64,000 bases of DNA from Xiphias gladius. Its lineage: Eukaryota; Chordata; Actinopteri; Istiophoriformes; Xiphiidae. Made by a program: the position numbers and the translations under genes. This document shows positions 12,801-24,740 of this stretch, in pieces. The number at the start of each line of letters is the position of its first letter. Position 1 is the stretch's first letter. The stretch is from the NCBI RefSeq assembly GCF_016859285.1, contig NC_053400.1:23588501-23652500 (forward strand). Direction: 5' to 3'. The notes beneath the pieces are model-generated. The model saw nothing but the letters and a program-made list of their open reading frames with translations, was not told where the DNA came from and ran no database searches.

Positions 12801-14059
12801 TGTCAGTTTATTTTATAGGCGAAGAAATGAAGCCCATAAGGAAAAGAACACACTACCTACAGTACAACATAGTTGGAGGTTCTGTCTTGCTGTTGGGCTG
12901 CTTTGCTGCCTCTGGTACTAGAGGCATTGAATGTATCAAAGGAATTATGAAATCAGGAGATTACAAAGGCATTTTAGAGTCAAATGTATTTCCCAGTGTC
13001 TCAAAACTAGGTTTGAGGCAAAGCTATTAGGTCTTTAGCAGGACAGCGACCCAAAGCACACACCCAGCAGCAAAAAAAAAAAGGTTAAAAAGGAAAAGAT
13101 GGACAGTTTTAAACTGACCAGCAATGACTACTGACCTAAATCCCACTGAAAACCTTCAGATAAAGCTGAAATCTGCCATTAAAAAAAGAACTCCTGTGAG
13201 CTGAAACAAGCTTGAACACATAGCAATGGAAGAGTGGCAGAAACTACCAGAAGACAGGTGCAAGAAGCTTCTAGACGGCTACAAGAAACATTTAGAAGCT
13301 GCTATTGTTGCCAAAGGTTCTGCAGCCAAATATTAGTGAAGCATGCCAATAATTGTGTGTGGGGTACATTTTGTGTTTGTATTATTTCACTATTATGGAA
13401 GTTTTTTAATTTTTTTTATTTTTGTTTGTTCAGTTACCGTTGATCATAAGAAATTGGTTAATTCGCATTTATTTCTGAGGATATTCTAAATTCTGTACTT
13501 AAAATTCAGGGGTGCCATTAATTTCAACCAGAACTGTACATGCTCTCTTCATGTACAGCCTGAGTGTGTGTCTCTTTTGTCTTCAGGGGATGAACTTCAT
13601 AGCTGGGTATCTACTTATCATCACAAAAGATGAAGAGAAATCCTTCTGGCTGATGGATGCACTACTCAACAGAATTTTACCAGGTGTGCGTGTGTGTGTG
13701 TGTGTACACTAATTTGCCACCATTCTGGTCTCTTGACAGGTGCTTGGGTTCAGGTGTTCTGGTTGTCCCTTTGCTCTGGGCTAAGAATAATCTCCTAAGA
13801 GGTCACATGGTCTGTTTCTGTTAGGGGCTTAAGACCCACAGCATTTTTTCATTTGTAACTTACAATTACGCAAACAAGGGAATGTCAATATAAGAAAAAA
13901 CTTTGTATCAACAGTTAGACAGGACCAATATTCAGCTGTTTGGTCAGGCAATTTCATTTAATTGCGTTTTCCATTTAAGCTGTTTGTCCAGCTTTTGTAT
14001 TACAGAAATGGATTTGTTTATATCTGTTTGCAGGTAATTTATTAAGAGCAATATATAAC

Positions 14060-14119
<60 letters not shown>

Positions 14120-15088
14120 TGTGTTTACAGACTACTACAGTCCAGCTATGCTGGGGCTGAAGACGGACCAGGAGGTGTTAGGGGAGCTAGTGAAAATTAA
14201 AATCCCCAGAGTCTGGCAGACCATGATGGACCATAACGTCATGTGGACCCTAGTGGTCTCCAGATGGTTCATCTGCCTCTACATAGACATCTTACCGGTA
14301 GAGGTGAGTGACTGCATTTGTCAAAAATTCTTTTAATTTTTTTATTTTATGATAATTATTTAACATTGTTTCTCCTTACTTTTTTCCTTACCTTCTATAA
14401 TTTCAGTGCAAAACGCCTTGCTTTTATTAAAATATCATCTTAACAACTCAATTGATGGCTAAGAATATTTATGTACAGTCAGTAGTTTACTTACACTAGC
14501 TGATGGCACTTGAACGTGACTGTTCATCCAACATACTACCACTGGTTGTTCATGTTTGGGAGAATTTCTAATCAGTCCTATCAATGTTACTAAGATCATT
14601 TTGAACTTGCCTGCAGTTTAGATTTTTGTTCAAAGCAGAGGTTAAACTTCATACTGTGCATCATGTCGCACGTGTTCAGTGATGGGATTTACTTCTTGTT
14701 TGCTGTTTTTTCTGTAGACAGTTCTGCGGATTTGGGATAGCCTGTTCTACGAGGGCTCGAAAATCCTATACCGTGTAGCTCTGACACTGATCCATCACAA
14801 CCAGGCTCTGATTCAACAGGCCCAATCACTGCCAGACGTTTGCCAGATCTTCAAGCAGATCACCCATGGACCATTTGTTGACGAGTGCCACACATTTATG
14901 CAGGTAAAAGAAGAACTGATAAATGAAATGATAAACATCCCTTTTATAATTTGTTTTCTTTAATCCCTTAATTCTCCTGCTTCTTGCCTTCCTAGAAAAT
15001 CTTCACCGAACCAGGAAGTCTTTCCATGGCAACCTTGGCTAAACTCCGGGTGACATGTCAATCTCGTATCGTTGCAGAAGAGTCATGA
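6859..15088 (+). CDS. grtp1: Growth hormone-regulated TBC protein 1 (TBC-domain Rab GTPase-activating protein)
   Basis: Eight exons join in frame to 351 residues (human protein 336): 6859-6929, 9589-9740, 9838-9996, 11260-11384, 13587-13683, 14131-14303, 14718-14903, 14996-15088. All introns are GT-AG and phases agree. The TBC (Tre2/Bub2/Cdc16) domain stimulates GTP hydrolysis on Rab proteins. Its signatures are present: R-P-L-I-W (88-92); I-C-T-D-L-N-R, matching IxxDxxR with the catalytic arginine finger at about Arg131; and Y-C-Q-G with the glutamine finger at about Gln169. The N-terminal 24 residues are basic and polar. Intron 1 (2.7 kb) holds repeat-family copies, intron 4 a Tc1-like element, and intron 5 ends in a long TG tract beside exon 6. 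The start ATG is the first in frame and lies in a CpG-rich exon. Confidence 0.97.
7425..7757. repeat. Copy 1 of the ~300-bp 'gctgcaacgatta' element
   Basis: A region with the family's diagnostic words: a 'gattagt...gttgactgacagaaaattaatg' left part, then 'tattgataatgaaaataattgttggctgcagcc' at the right end. It lies in grtp1 intron 1. The preceding 7300-7425 also resembles sequence before the copy at 36845, so the element may extend leftwards. Confidence 0.6.
8436..8785. repeat. Foldback (long inverted-repeat) element in grtp1 intron 1
   Basis: Left arm about 8440-8530 and right arm about 8660-8785 are imperfect reverse complements. For example 'aactgttttagcgaggtgtt' in the left arm matches 'aactgttttagagaggtgtt' read on the other strand of the right arm, and both arms carry 'gttgaatttta'. 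Arms are about 95-120 bases around a spacer of roughly 130. There is no coding capacity. This is the structure of a foldback MITE. Confidence 0.7.
10380..10670. other. GC-richer island within grtp1 intron 3, unrecognised
   Basis: About 290 bases noticeably richer in CpG than the surrounding intron ('ggctcgacgatcgctg', 'agggcgcgtacatttt'). No reading frame, splice pair or repeat signature that I recognise. It may be an insertion of an old repeat or a conserved non-coding element. Confidence 0.3.
12110..13536 (+). mobile_element. Degenerate Tc1-like DNA transposon in grtp1 intron 4
   Basis: Terminal inverted repeats of about 80 bases are readable: the left end begins 'cggtcctgtttgaaatta', and the right end read inwards on the other strand begins 'cagttctggttgaaatta'. 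Both ends are flanked by TA, the Tc1/mariner target. The interior encodes remnants of the transposase in order: a helix-turn-helix stretch (about 12440-12510), a WDN/WKDEAKV-like block (about 12750-12785), QDSDPKHT (about 13040-13065) and DLNPTENLQ (about 13132-13160), the latter two around the second Asp and last acidic residue of the DDE triad. Stops and frame changes break the gene repeatedly, so it is an inactive relic. Length 1.43 kb suits the family. Confidence 0.85.
14064..14115 (+). repeat. (TG)26 microsatellite at the grtp1 exon 6 acceptor
   Basis: A pure TG run of 26 units is followed by T5 and then GTGTTTACAG, the acceptor of exon 6, which starts at 14131. It replaces most of the usual polypyrimidine tract. 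Confidence 0.95.
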
Positions 15089-15996
15089 GCCAAACCGACT
15101 CACCTGTTGTTCAAACCCAATACACATTCCACTGAGAAGAGCACCCATCAGCTCGATTGCACCTTTTTTAACTGATTTCATGTCACAAAAACTACATGTA
15201 GTTTTTCCTTAATCATATGTTGAGACAGCCATACAATCTAAATGTAAATATATAATGATATGAGGATATTCTTAGTAATGTGCTGTATAAGCTGACGACT
15301 CCATTTGAAATTAACATGTAGTTTATTTTAAGTGAATATTTCCTTGTCTTAAAATGTGGAATTATGCACTTTATTTAAAAAAGTCAGAGACACTGAAGCG
15401 AACAGGCTTGGTAGCAAATGGCCAGGTCAGATTAATCATGTGTTGCACAAGGTTAACACAGCCCAGATGAACCTGCCTACCGTTTTTCACATTGCCGCCT
15501 CAGTAATGAATATTATAAAGACTAATAACTTTTTCTTTTTTCCCCTCGGGTAAATGGATAGCATGACATACCATGCTGGTGGAACATGCTGTGGTAATCC
15601 AATGTGAATTATAGTTACTTCATGACAGTACCGTCTTTAAACAATTCAGTATCTGATGCCATTATTTCAAGTGCACTATGGTGAAGCAATATAAGCACAA
15701 CTTAAAGGGCTGCTCTCTTTTTTGTAACAATGGTGTGTCAAGTTTATTCTGTGTTTGGGTCTTGGGACCCTTTTAAACTGCCATAGTGCTGATATCAGAT
15801 TTTGTTGCACTGGACAGAAATAACCTTGGCGTTGATCGCAGCCCTGAGTATTCTGTGTACTGTACAACTGGTTGAACAGCTCTGTGTAAACACAGATGTT
15901 TATTTCTCACAAAATTAGATTAGAACATTTCATAAGAGTAACTGTTGCAGGAAATACAAAAAAAAAAAAAAAAAACTGTCCTGAACTTTTCAGATT
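15089..15996. other. grtp1 3' UTR and convergent intergenic strip
   Basis: No coding exon found. No canonical AATAAA lies close to the grtp1 stop. The first good plus-strand AATAAA is at 16055-16060, inside the lamp1 3' UTR, so the two tail-to-tail genes may overlap slightly. A 15-base poly(A) run sits at about 15960. Confidence 0.5.
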
Positions 15997-16896
15997 TTTA
16001 TTAACTTTCAGTAAGATGCATAATAGAAAACGAGATCACATCATTTTCTATAAAAATAAAAGATCAAATCACTACACTTCATATTAACATTTGTTTTGGG
16101 AGAGGGTGGGGAAAAAGCAAGAATAGAAAATGAACCCATGTGCCTGTTCACTTGTCCAGTTAAATACATTTTAGTAATGCAGAGTTGCACTCTGTGCATG
16201 GCTGGACCACTACACACTGTTGACACAAAGCAGCAATCAACATTTTTATAGTCACAATTACCTGTTACCTTGCCGTGCCTCAGTGCACCGATGGGGCAGT
16301 TCAGGCTGTTATCGGTCTCCACTGTGGAGGAATATGACTGGAAAAGACGCACATTCAGAGCTTTCCCTTCTCTTACAGTCACTGGGATGTTTTTACTTGT
16401 GCAGACATTCGACCAACAGAGGACAAGCCATTGGAACTTTTGTCTGTCCCACTTTTACTGCCTTTAACTGGGATATTAAATGGTTCTTTATAAATAATTA
16501 CATAGCTAACAACAAACAAACAGCAGTTCAAGCAAATTCAACCAATGCCTAGAACATAATGAAACAACATTAGAGCCAAACAGCGTGACGGTCAACCTAC
16601 TAAAGCAAATTCAAACTGCCTCCATTCTTGATTATGTGACTCAGTCCTCTCAAGCTTCATCCAGATGCACACCATCTAAGTTTAGCAGGTATTTGGTTTC
16701 TCATCATCATTCCACAGAGAAAGTGAAAGGAAAATAGAATATCCAGAGGTCACATAGGATATGCAAAAACATGCATTCACCACAGAGAAACAGCCGCTTC
16801 CATTCACTCATGCTCGTTTCCACTTTCTCAGTCACACGCTAAGGTTCATCTCTCCACTATTCAGTCTGTCAGGTTTAAGTTAAATGGGGGGTCCAT
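15997..16896 (-). other. lamp1: lamp1 3' UTR with poly(A) signal
   Basis: On the minus strand AATAAA is at 16002-15997, about 0.9 kb after the lamp1 stop. The sequence between has no open coding frame of note. A length near 0.9 kb is typical for this gene's UTR, but the end is inferred only from the signal. Confidence 0.6.
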
Positions 16897-19800
16897 TCAG
16901 ATGGTCTGGTATCCAGCATGGCTCCTCTTCCTGCCTATTAGGTACGCAATGAGCACGATCAGCACCAGGCCGGCGAGAGCTGCTCCGACAATGATGGGGA
17001 TGAGCATCTGGTCTTGGTCCATCTGACACTCCTCCGCTGGAGACATAGGGGAGCAGGAGAGAGGAGCAGAAAAAGTGAGAGTCTAATGTTATATTACAGG
17101 AGCAGTAAATGCCCTATCCAACCGCAGCTTGAATAGATGGATTACAGACGGCTGATTCATTGACCTTGTTTATGCCAGGCTGCTTAAGCCCCGTTCCAGA
17201 CCACTCAACCTCTTACTACTCACATCTGTTTATTTTTGTTTGTTTCAGTCATTCACATAATTCTGGCGTTGTGCTCATTAACGGCTGTTTCCCCGGTTGG
17301 AGAAACAGCAGAGCCAATCAGATGTTTGTCGGTGGCAGTAATCTTCCTGTGCCAGAGCTTTGAAAAATAGTGACAGAAAAATTGCCACAAAATTGGCGAC
17401 GAGTGCAGATGAGCCTGATTGAGCTGAACAAGTTGTTGTAAGTTGGCTTACATAAATAATAACTCTCAAAGGAACAGTTGGACACTTTTGGAATTACATT
17501 TATTTGCTTTCATGTGAAGAGTCAGATAAGGAGATTGATACCACTCTCATGTCAGAACTCAAAATATGAAGCTACGGCCGGCATCAGTTTAGCTTTCAGT
17601 AAAGATGGGAGGCAGGAGAAAACAACTAGCCTGGCTCTGTCCAAAGTAATAAAATGTACCTGATTAACATGTTGTATAGCTTTATTTTAATTTTGTACAC
17701 AAGTTTTGGTTTTATGGGGAGTTGCATGATGAAACTATTTATGCTTCCACTGACATAAAAGTGGTATGTTTGACGTTTCCATCTCACTCTTGGTGAGAAA
17801 GCAATTAAGCACATTTTCTCAAAAGGTCAAACTATTCCTTTAAATCTGTATATTTCTTCAACCGGCATAAAAAAAATGTTAGGTTAACCGCACCTAGCAG
17901 CCTCTAACGTCAGTCAAATGGTAATTGAAATCAGACTACAGCCGCTTTCCCAGGCTGTAGGATGCTACTCACTCCAAACAAACCACACCATCACATACAA
18001 CATGGAGGTCAGAGGATAAAAATAAAGAAAAGATGGATTAAAATGGCTAAGAAAAAAAAAAAAAAAAGCTGTTATACCTGTAGCAAACTGGTTAGTGGTG
18101 ACTCCAAAGGGCTGGACCTGCAGTCTGAATGTGTTGAGAGAGAGGGTTGGTTCCACGACCAAAGTTTGCTCTGCGTTGCACATGTAAGAGCGGCCCAGCG
18201 TACTCCGCAGGTAGTCCAGACCAATGTTACTGACTGAGAAGGGAGCTGCGGGGAGAGAGATTAGTATTTCTTCAAACCAAACAAGTCAGAGCCAAGAAAC
18301 AGCCATTTTGCTTATTACAGTACCAAAATACATACCAGTCATATCGGACCAATTAGCGAGCAGAGCTATCCCACTCAGGTGATACCTGCTGGTCGTGGAG
18401 TTCTGTGGACGGGAGGAAGAGCTGAATGGATACTTGTATCCACACACACACAAAAACAAACTGTTAAATTCACAAAAAAGAGGGATGAATTTACCAGAGT
18501 GAAGGTGAAGCTGAGCGTGGTAGTTTGCTCTTGTGTCAAAACCAAGGTAGCTCTGCTGGCTTCACATGATCCTGATGAACTTGTCAGATTGGGAGTCAGG
18601 TTTACTAAGTCCTGGACAGTCTGGCAAAGAAGAGAAAAAGCTGGTTGATTGCAAGTTTGTTAAAACAATTTGTATTCAAAATTAATTCAACGAATATTTT
18701 ATTATGAGCTTCCCCTGCTCGTGAAGCTCCACGTTACCTTGTTCTGAGATTTAGAGACATAGGAGATGTTGAACTGCAGTCCCATCTGGGCCAGGAGACA
18801 AACCGTGCCGTTGCCGTTGTTCACAGAGTAGGTTCCCCGTTCAGGTGTTCCTGGAGGGGCTGGTGACGGAGCCGCTGTTGTAGTAGTAGCAGCGGTGGTG
18901 GTTGGAGCTGTAGTACTGGCCTTATCCGCCATACATACGCTTTCTATGTCAAGAAAAATGATAAAGAATTATAAAATCAAGCTAAGAAGTAGGTCAAACG
19001 CCCCAAAAAGCCACCCGCTCAGGAGGAAAAACACCATCAGAGTCACACCTGTTGGACTCAGGTCATTTCCGGGCATGTACGCTTCTAGCCTCATAGCAGA
19101 GAAAGTGACAGTTGCTCCGTCAACTCTAAAAGTGGTGGGGCTCATACAGCGGTAGGTGGTGTTGATCGTCGCCCAGATCCCAACTGAAGTCGACACCACA
19201 GTGACCACTTCTAGGACACAATCAAACATACGACAAATTAGTTACATCTATAATGTATCAGCTGTGGGATACGAGCACATTTGTCCTTTACTGTATATTT
19301 ACTGTACTAGCAATGGTGTTCAGAGGTACAACACACCCTTCTCTACCTGCTGGATCATACTGTGAAGTTAAATTTTGGTTGCTGGTGGCAAATGAAAATT
19401 TCTGCGTTGAGTAATTTATTTCAAACTCACTCAGCCTATTTCATTTTTATTTCTACTACTTTATTAATAAATTAGTTAACATTAATCGAGCTAGCCTTAT
19501 TAATTTTTTCACAACCTGTACCTGAAACCTGAAAGTGAGATGAGCAGCAGAAGATATGAAATGTTGACAGTTGATTAATATTGATTGTTCTGACACATTG
19601 GGGTAACTAAGGCTGCAACTAGAGATAATTTCGTTACCACTCCATTGAAACATAAAAAACACAGTTCACTCGCTGTTGCAGAGTGATGGATCTTTTCACT
19701 CACAGACAGTCTTTTGACACAATTCAGTCAGGGACCTAGAGACAGCACATTAACCAATCAACTTAAGTTTCAGTGTAGCTGTTACGGAATTAAAATTGTT

Positions 19801-22800
19801 TTGCCATATCCGATTTAAAACTACTGCCTGTGAAGCTGGCCATTTTAACCAGCGAAGGCAACAGTCAGCATCGACTGTTTTGAACATGTCAATAAAAACA
19901 GTGAGGAGATACAAAAGGTTGGATAAGAGATTCGTTAATGGCGGAGCTTAACGGATCCAGGTATTTCGCAGATTGGGAACCGGATCCAAAAAGGAACAAG
20001 CTATCGGAACCAATCTGAACATATAGTAATGGTGACAACTTATCAATTTATGCTTGTTTCAATATGTTCATTGAGTGTTTTAAGCCTAAACAAGAAATCA
20101 TTATGCAAAAAGAGGGCTTGTTTCACCTCTTTCTGTAATGTAATATTACAGAAATGATCTATGCTGTTATACCCGCAGTAACTCATCTTTACACCATACA
20201 CTGTTGATATCAGATTTAAATGCTATACTGAAACATTTTACTTTTTTTAAACTTAGTTTATATATTTGAATCCGATGTAAATATTATTGTCTATACAAGC
20301 ACTACATGTATTTAATCATACTTGACAACAAACTCAGTCTGCACTGTGCTGGACAGTTTGTTGAAGTGTTTGTTCTCACCGGAGCTGTTGGCGTCAGGGA
20401 AGTACGACGAGTCGCTGAGGTTGTACTGCAGCGCTAGGGTAGCGACACTGTACTGACTTCCATCGGTTGCAAAGCTCAGCCTCAGTGCGTGGCCGGGTCC
20501 AAACGCCGCCACCAGCCACGGTGAGCTGTCGTCTGTGCCGCACGAGCTGCTGCCTGAGTCGACTGTGGCGGAGTCAGGCAGAGGGACCTGCACCGTTCTC
20601 TGAGGAAAGACAAGTGATGCGAGGAGGTACACCACTGGTGACAAACTGAGGGGGGGAATGACACTGTTATAACGCTTCCATGGATGGAAACCAGAGCACT
20701 GTTGTCGCTGTACATACTGTGCTGCTGGAGGTGTTGTATGTGATGGAGAATGATGCCGACAGCTCAGCCTTAATGCAGGTGGAGTTCCCCTCCTTCACCT
20801 CAAGAGTAACAGCCTGAATACAGCCTGTAGGGGAGAACATAATGGCCAGGGAGGTCAAATATTGAAATAATAAGGAAAAAAGTGTCTATTGAAAAAAAAA
20901 AAAAAATAAAACTCAGGCCAACTGAAAATATACTGGAAAAATACTTATATTCATCTGTCTTTCTCCCATGTTCCGGACAAATATAAAACATGGTAAATAC
21001 ACTAACAATAAATGCTCATCGCCGGTCGCTCAGTTCAAATTATTAACGCACAGTGTGGCCTGATGATGAGCTGGACTGCTGATGGGGTCAGTTTGCCGGC
21101 AAATACATTTGAATAACTTTACTGCATTGATATTAGAGTACACATTCATATGTAGCGAATAAGTATTCATTATCTGGCCTTTATGTGACTTCCCTGGTTG
21201 GACAAAGTTTGCAAAATGGGTACAAATGGTGACAGTCATGGTTATCACAAAATAACCACCTCGTACATATACACTACAGCAGTTCACACAAGCCACCACC
21301 AGAGGTCTACAGACGGCTAAAAGAGAGCTCAGCCAACCTGGCAACTTTCACACTTGCATTGTAAGCTAATAATACCTTTACGCCCTCGAAGCTGCCAACT
21401 CACTGTTGTGTGTCCATGTGTGTGCGATAGTGGCTGTACTTCTCAGTCGTATTGTTTGGAAGCTACGGTGGCTATTCAGGACTCATGTACTTATCAACCA
21501 CGCAACTCATATCCTTAAAGAAACTTTCTTACCCATTTAAATAATGCAGTAATGCAATCCAGGAGTTTCAACACTTGCTTCACACTTCCCAGAATATAGC
21601 TGCTGTATGACCAAGACTAATCCTCTTGGGTTGATTTTCCTGCAGCGCAGACAGACTCGCATCGCACATCTGTATTCTGTTTCTGTTAGACTTCAATGAT
21701 AAAGAACTTATCAACTGTTTGGGACCACTGAAATGAAAGCTGCTGGTCAGGGAAGAATATATTATTCTGTCCATAGGCTACCAGTGCTGGCAGGTTTGAG
21801 AATTCACTTGCCACCAAGAATATTTAACTGCTAAGAAGGATTTTTGGAATTGAAAAGATGCCCCAAATAGTAGCTGGTTACCTGCTTACATTGCGGAGAG
21901 ACAGATTCATTTAGCGTTTGGCTTGTGGGCGGTGTTAGTTTACCACAATGTTACTGGTATTCATTTCATAACTCACTTATTGCACAGCAACTGACTGAGC
22001 TCTTCCCTCTTTCACCGTCTTCTCAGTTACCTCCGATCTCCTCCCTTCATCCTCAGCTTTCTACACTAATACAATCGACTGATCCTTTTGGAAAGAGCAC
22101 TGCGTTTCAGTCTCTCTCTCAAATCACACACCACCGCCCCTGCTGCACGGCTCAAACTTGACCCCAGTGTCACCTCCCTGAAAAAACACAGCAGACGGTT
22201 TACACAACACCGCAATCTGATCATGAGGTAAAGGCGGCTGTGTGTACAAAGTAGGAAGCTGCAGATACCAGTGTTAGGCAGTCGGTGTGGAGAGTATAAC
22301 AACAACAACAACAAAAAAAAGTTTCCCACACTACTCCTTCTGTTGAGAGGAACTGCTTGTGCTGGCGGGCTTAAACTCTGAGGTCACCAGGGTTTTGGGC
22401 AGAAGTCCTCAACGTGTTGATGAGTGGAAGACAAAACTGGACACCTACTGTAGTTAAGAGTTTACTTAAAAAGAACGACGCCAATCCAATTATATATTTT
22501 ATAACGAGCGTTAAGAGGTAAAAAACCCCATCGCAACTCTCCCCAAACTGCAATTGTAGTGGCCTGTTTTCCTGTGTCAGCAGCCAGGTGCCTTCATGTG
22601 TTCAGGATGATTAAACTGGTCATAAACTAACACTGTCAGTAGGCCCCTGCTGGGCTGCGTGCAACACAAAAGCCATCATAGCGGTCACGTGAAGCTCTCA
22701 AATGACACAACAATGAGGCCAATCTGCTGCTCCACAACATTAACAAAACCTCGGCATTACATTGGAATAGAATAGAATAGAGTAGAATAGAATAGAATAG

Positions 22801-24217
22801 CATAGAATAGAATAGAACAGAATAGAATTGAATCCATGGACTTCTCTGGTCTGTTTTGACACAACTACCTGAGGACAGCTGACCTTTGGATTTTGGAAAG
22901 ATGTGAAACTTTGAAATGCTGTGGGTCCTCTTACCCACTTGGTCAAGAGATTTATCTTAGTTTTCACTGGTTATTGACCTGCACCAGGACTTCCCTTGTT
23001 ATTTTCATCTATTCAGTCAAGCAATGAATGACTGTAACTGATTTCTGAATCCAACGCAAGTTATTCAAGATGGAGAGACTTCTCGCCTTGTCTAAATAAG
23101 AGCCTACCTACCATGTTCATGATACCAGAGGGCACACATACATAGCTGACTAAATAGCTACAATAACATGGAAGCAGCATTTTTGTTGCTGTTGGTTGTG
23201 GTGGAGCTAATTTATATAGGACTGTGATTGATGATTATTTTCTGAATTGATTGTTTTGATTGATGGTTTGCCATGTAAAATTTCAGAAATCAGTGATACC
23301 TTCACAAATCTTGTTTTTTCCAACCAATATGCCCAACTTCAAAATGATTAAAAAATAAATTACAATTATTAAAATAATCAAAAGGGAAAGAGGCAAATCA
23401 TGACATTTCAGAAGTTGGAACCATGAAATGTTTGGCATTTTGCTTAAGAATTATTTAAACCATTATCAAATTGCTTCCAATTGATCTTCTGTCCATCTCT
23501 ACTTTGGTACAATACTTTAATTCATCACAAAGCATCATATTTTAAAATATTTTCTGATGTTCTGTCAAATAATAGCATGAATAGAAAATCTTTCTAGTAC
23601 AGTACAAGTAGCTCACATTTGTACGTAAGCATAGCACTTGAATAAATTTACTAGAGCTGAAACGATTAGTCGGGTAATTGATTAGTCGATCGTCAGAATA
23701 ATTATCGGCAAACTACTTTGACAATCAGTTAGTTGTTTCTGAATATTTTCAGGCAAAAATAGCACAACGTATTTCAGCTCTTCAAATGAGAGACATTTTC
23801 TGCTTTTCACTGTCATAATTCACAGTAAACTAAATTTATCTTCAGGTTTTGGACTTTTGTTCGAGCCAAACAAGAACTGTGACAACGCCACCTTGGGTGC
23901 TGGGCAGTTTCGATTTTGTCCATGACATTTCATAGACTGTATGATTTATCAGAAAAATACTTGATGAATTCAAAGCGACAATAATCGATAGTTGCAGCTC
24001 AAAAATGTACTTAATTAGCACCGGTTGCCCATTAATCTTTTATCGCTCGACTGTACAATTAGTCGACCACTCGTTTAGCTAGTCAACCGCCGTTAGTCTA
24101 CGCTAAGTGTGGGTAACAATCCGACTAAGCAACGGCAGATTCACTGACGCAAAAACACTCACCTAAAACCGCCAGGCAGGCGATTACGAGCGCGGCGAAA
24201 GCCCGAGCGAGTTTCAT
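16897..24217 (-). CDS. lamp1: Lysosome-associated membrane glycoprotein 1
   Basis: Nine exons, listed from the start: 24217-24163, 20824-20718, 20599-20380, 19210-19049, 18943-18738, 18620-18495, 18402-18336, 18245-18078, 17036-16897. They join in frame to 416 residues (human 417). Order: signal peptide in exon 1 ([19 protein letters not shown]), first luminal domain to about residue 181, a Thr/Ala/Pro hinge about 187-210, second luminal domain, one membrane helix about 382-404, and a short cytosolic tail ending GYQTI, the GYXX-phi signal for AP-mediated delivery to lysosomes. Several N-x-S/T sites and paired cysteines per half-domain fit the LAMP fold. It is the main glycoprotein of the lysosomal limiting membrane. 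The near-identical C-terminus ([20 protein letters not shown]) favours lamp1 over lamp2. Neighbours grtp1 and cul4a match the human locus. Confidence 0.97.
17467..17843. mobile_element. Non-autonomous MITE with inverted ends in lamp1 intron 8
   Basis: The left end 'aaaggaacagttggacac' and the right end, read on the other strand as 'tttaaaggaatagtttgacc', are inverted copies. The interior ('gagattgataccactctcatgtc', 'aactagcctggctctgtccaaa') is a sequence I recognise as a very common teleost repeat. No coding capacity. Superfamily not certain. Confidence 0.7.
22684..22692. promoter_or_regulatory. TFEB/MiT box (GTCACGTGA) in lamp1 intron 1
   Basis: The 9-mer GTCACGTGA matches the core of the CLEAR element bound by TFEB/TFE3/MITF. 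It lies in the large first intron of a classic CLEAR-network gene. Presence is certain; function is inferred. Confidence 0.45.
22762..22833. repeat. (AATAG)n pentanucleotide repeat
   Basis: About 14 imperfect units of AATAG (variants AGTAG, CATAG, AACAG) in lamp1 intron 1. Confidence 0.9.
23653..24000. repeat. Copy 2 of the ~300-bp 'gctgcaacgatta' element
   Basis: Best-preserved ends in the window: it begins 'agagctgaaacgattagtcg' and finishes 'ataatcgatagttgcagctc', so the termini are inverted repeats. The interior has no open frame. Located in lamp1 intron 1, about 160 bases from exon 1. Confidence 0.75.
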
Positions 24218-24640
24218 CCTTCAGGTCAGACCACACGACGGGGCAGACTTCGCCTTTTTTTTTTTTTTTTGGTCCCTATGGAAGGATGGTAAAGCGGGGA
24301 GGGGGAAAAAAAAAAAAGCCCGGAGGAGAGGCGCTGTGTCGCCGCTGCAGGCTCAGGTGGGTCTACGATACGGCGCAGCACAGATTGCACTTGACTTGAC
24401 GGCTAAAACGGAGGCGTCGCTGCTGTTCACGTTTCTCTGCTGAAAAAAAAAAGTCGTATATACCATCAATAAAACACGGCCTGCTAAGGAGAGGGGGGGA
24501 AAAAAACAAACCAAAAAAAACGCCCAGTGAACGTGGTTATATGTCGGTTATGGCCACAGGGACTGAATAAGCCATGTCTCGTCATGTGAACTGGTAGCAT
24601 TTAGAGCTCCCCGGTCACGTGAGACCGCCCCCCTCCCCTC
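24218..24640 (-). promoter_or_regulatory. lamp1: lamp1 promoter region with two MiT/TFE boxes
   Basis: GC/CpG-rich sequence upstream of the lamp1 start. Two palindromic-core sites lie 33 bases apart: GTCATGTGA at 24581-24589 (M-box type) and GTCACGTGA at 24614-24622 (CLEAR type). In mammals LAMP1 is a direct TFEB target through CLEAR sites near its promoter, so these are plausible lysosomal-stress response elements. Transcription start not resolved. Confidence 0.6.
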
Positions 24641-24689
24641 CTCTGTCTCTGCGAGCCCTGTTCAAGGCGGTCAACCCCGCTCGGTAATA

Positions 24690-24720
<31 letters not shown>

Positions 24721-24740
24721 CAAAACAAAAAAAAACAAAA
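24690..24740. repeat. (AAAAC)n simple repeat
   Basis: About eight consecutive AAAAC units followed by an A-rich tail, upstream of lamp1. Confidence 0.9.

Noticed and set aside
18702-18932. Short minus-strand ORF starting MADKASTT as a separate small protein
   Set aside because: It is the Thr-rich hinge exon of lamp1; the methionine is internal.
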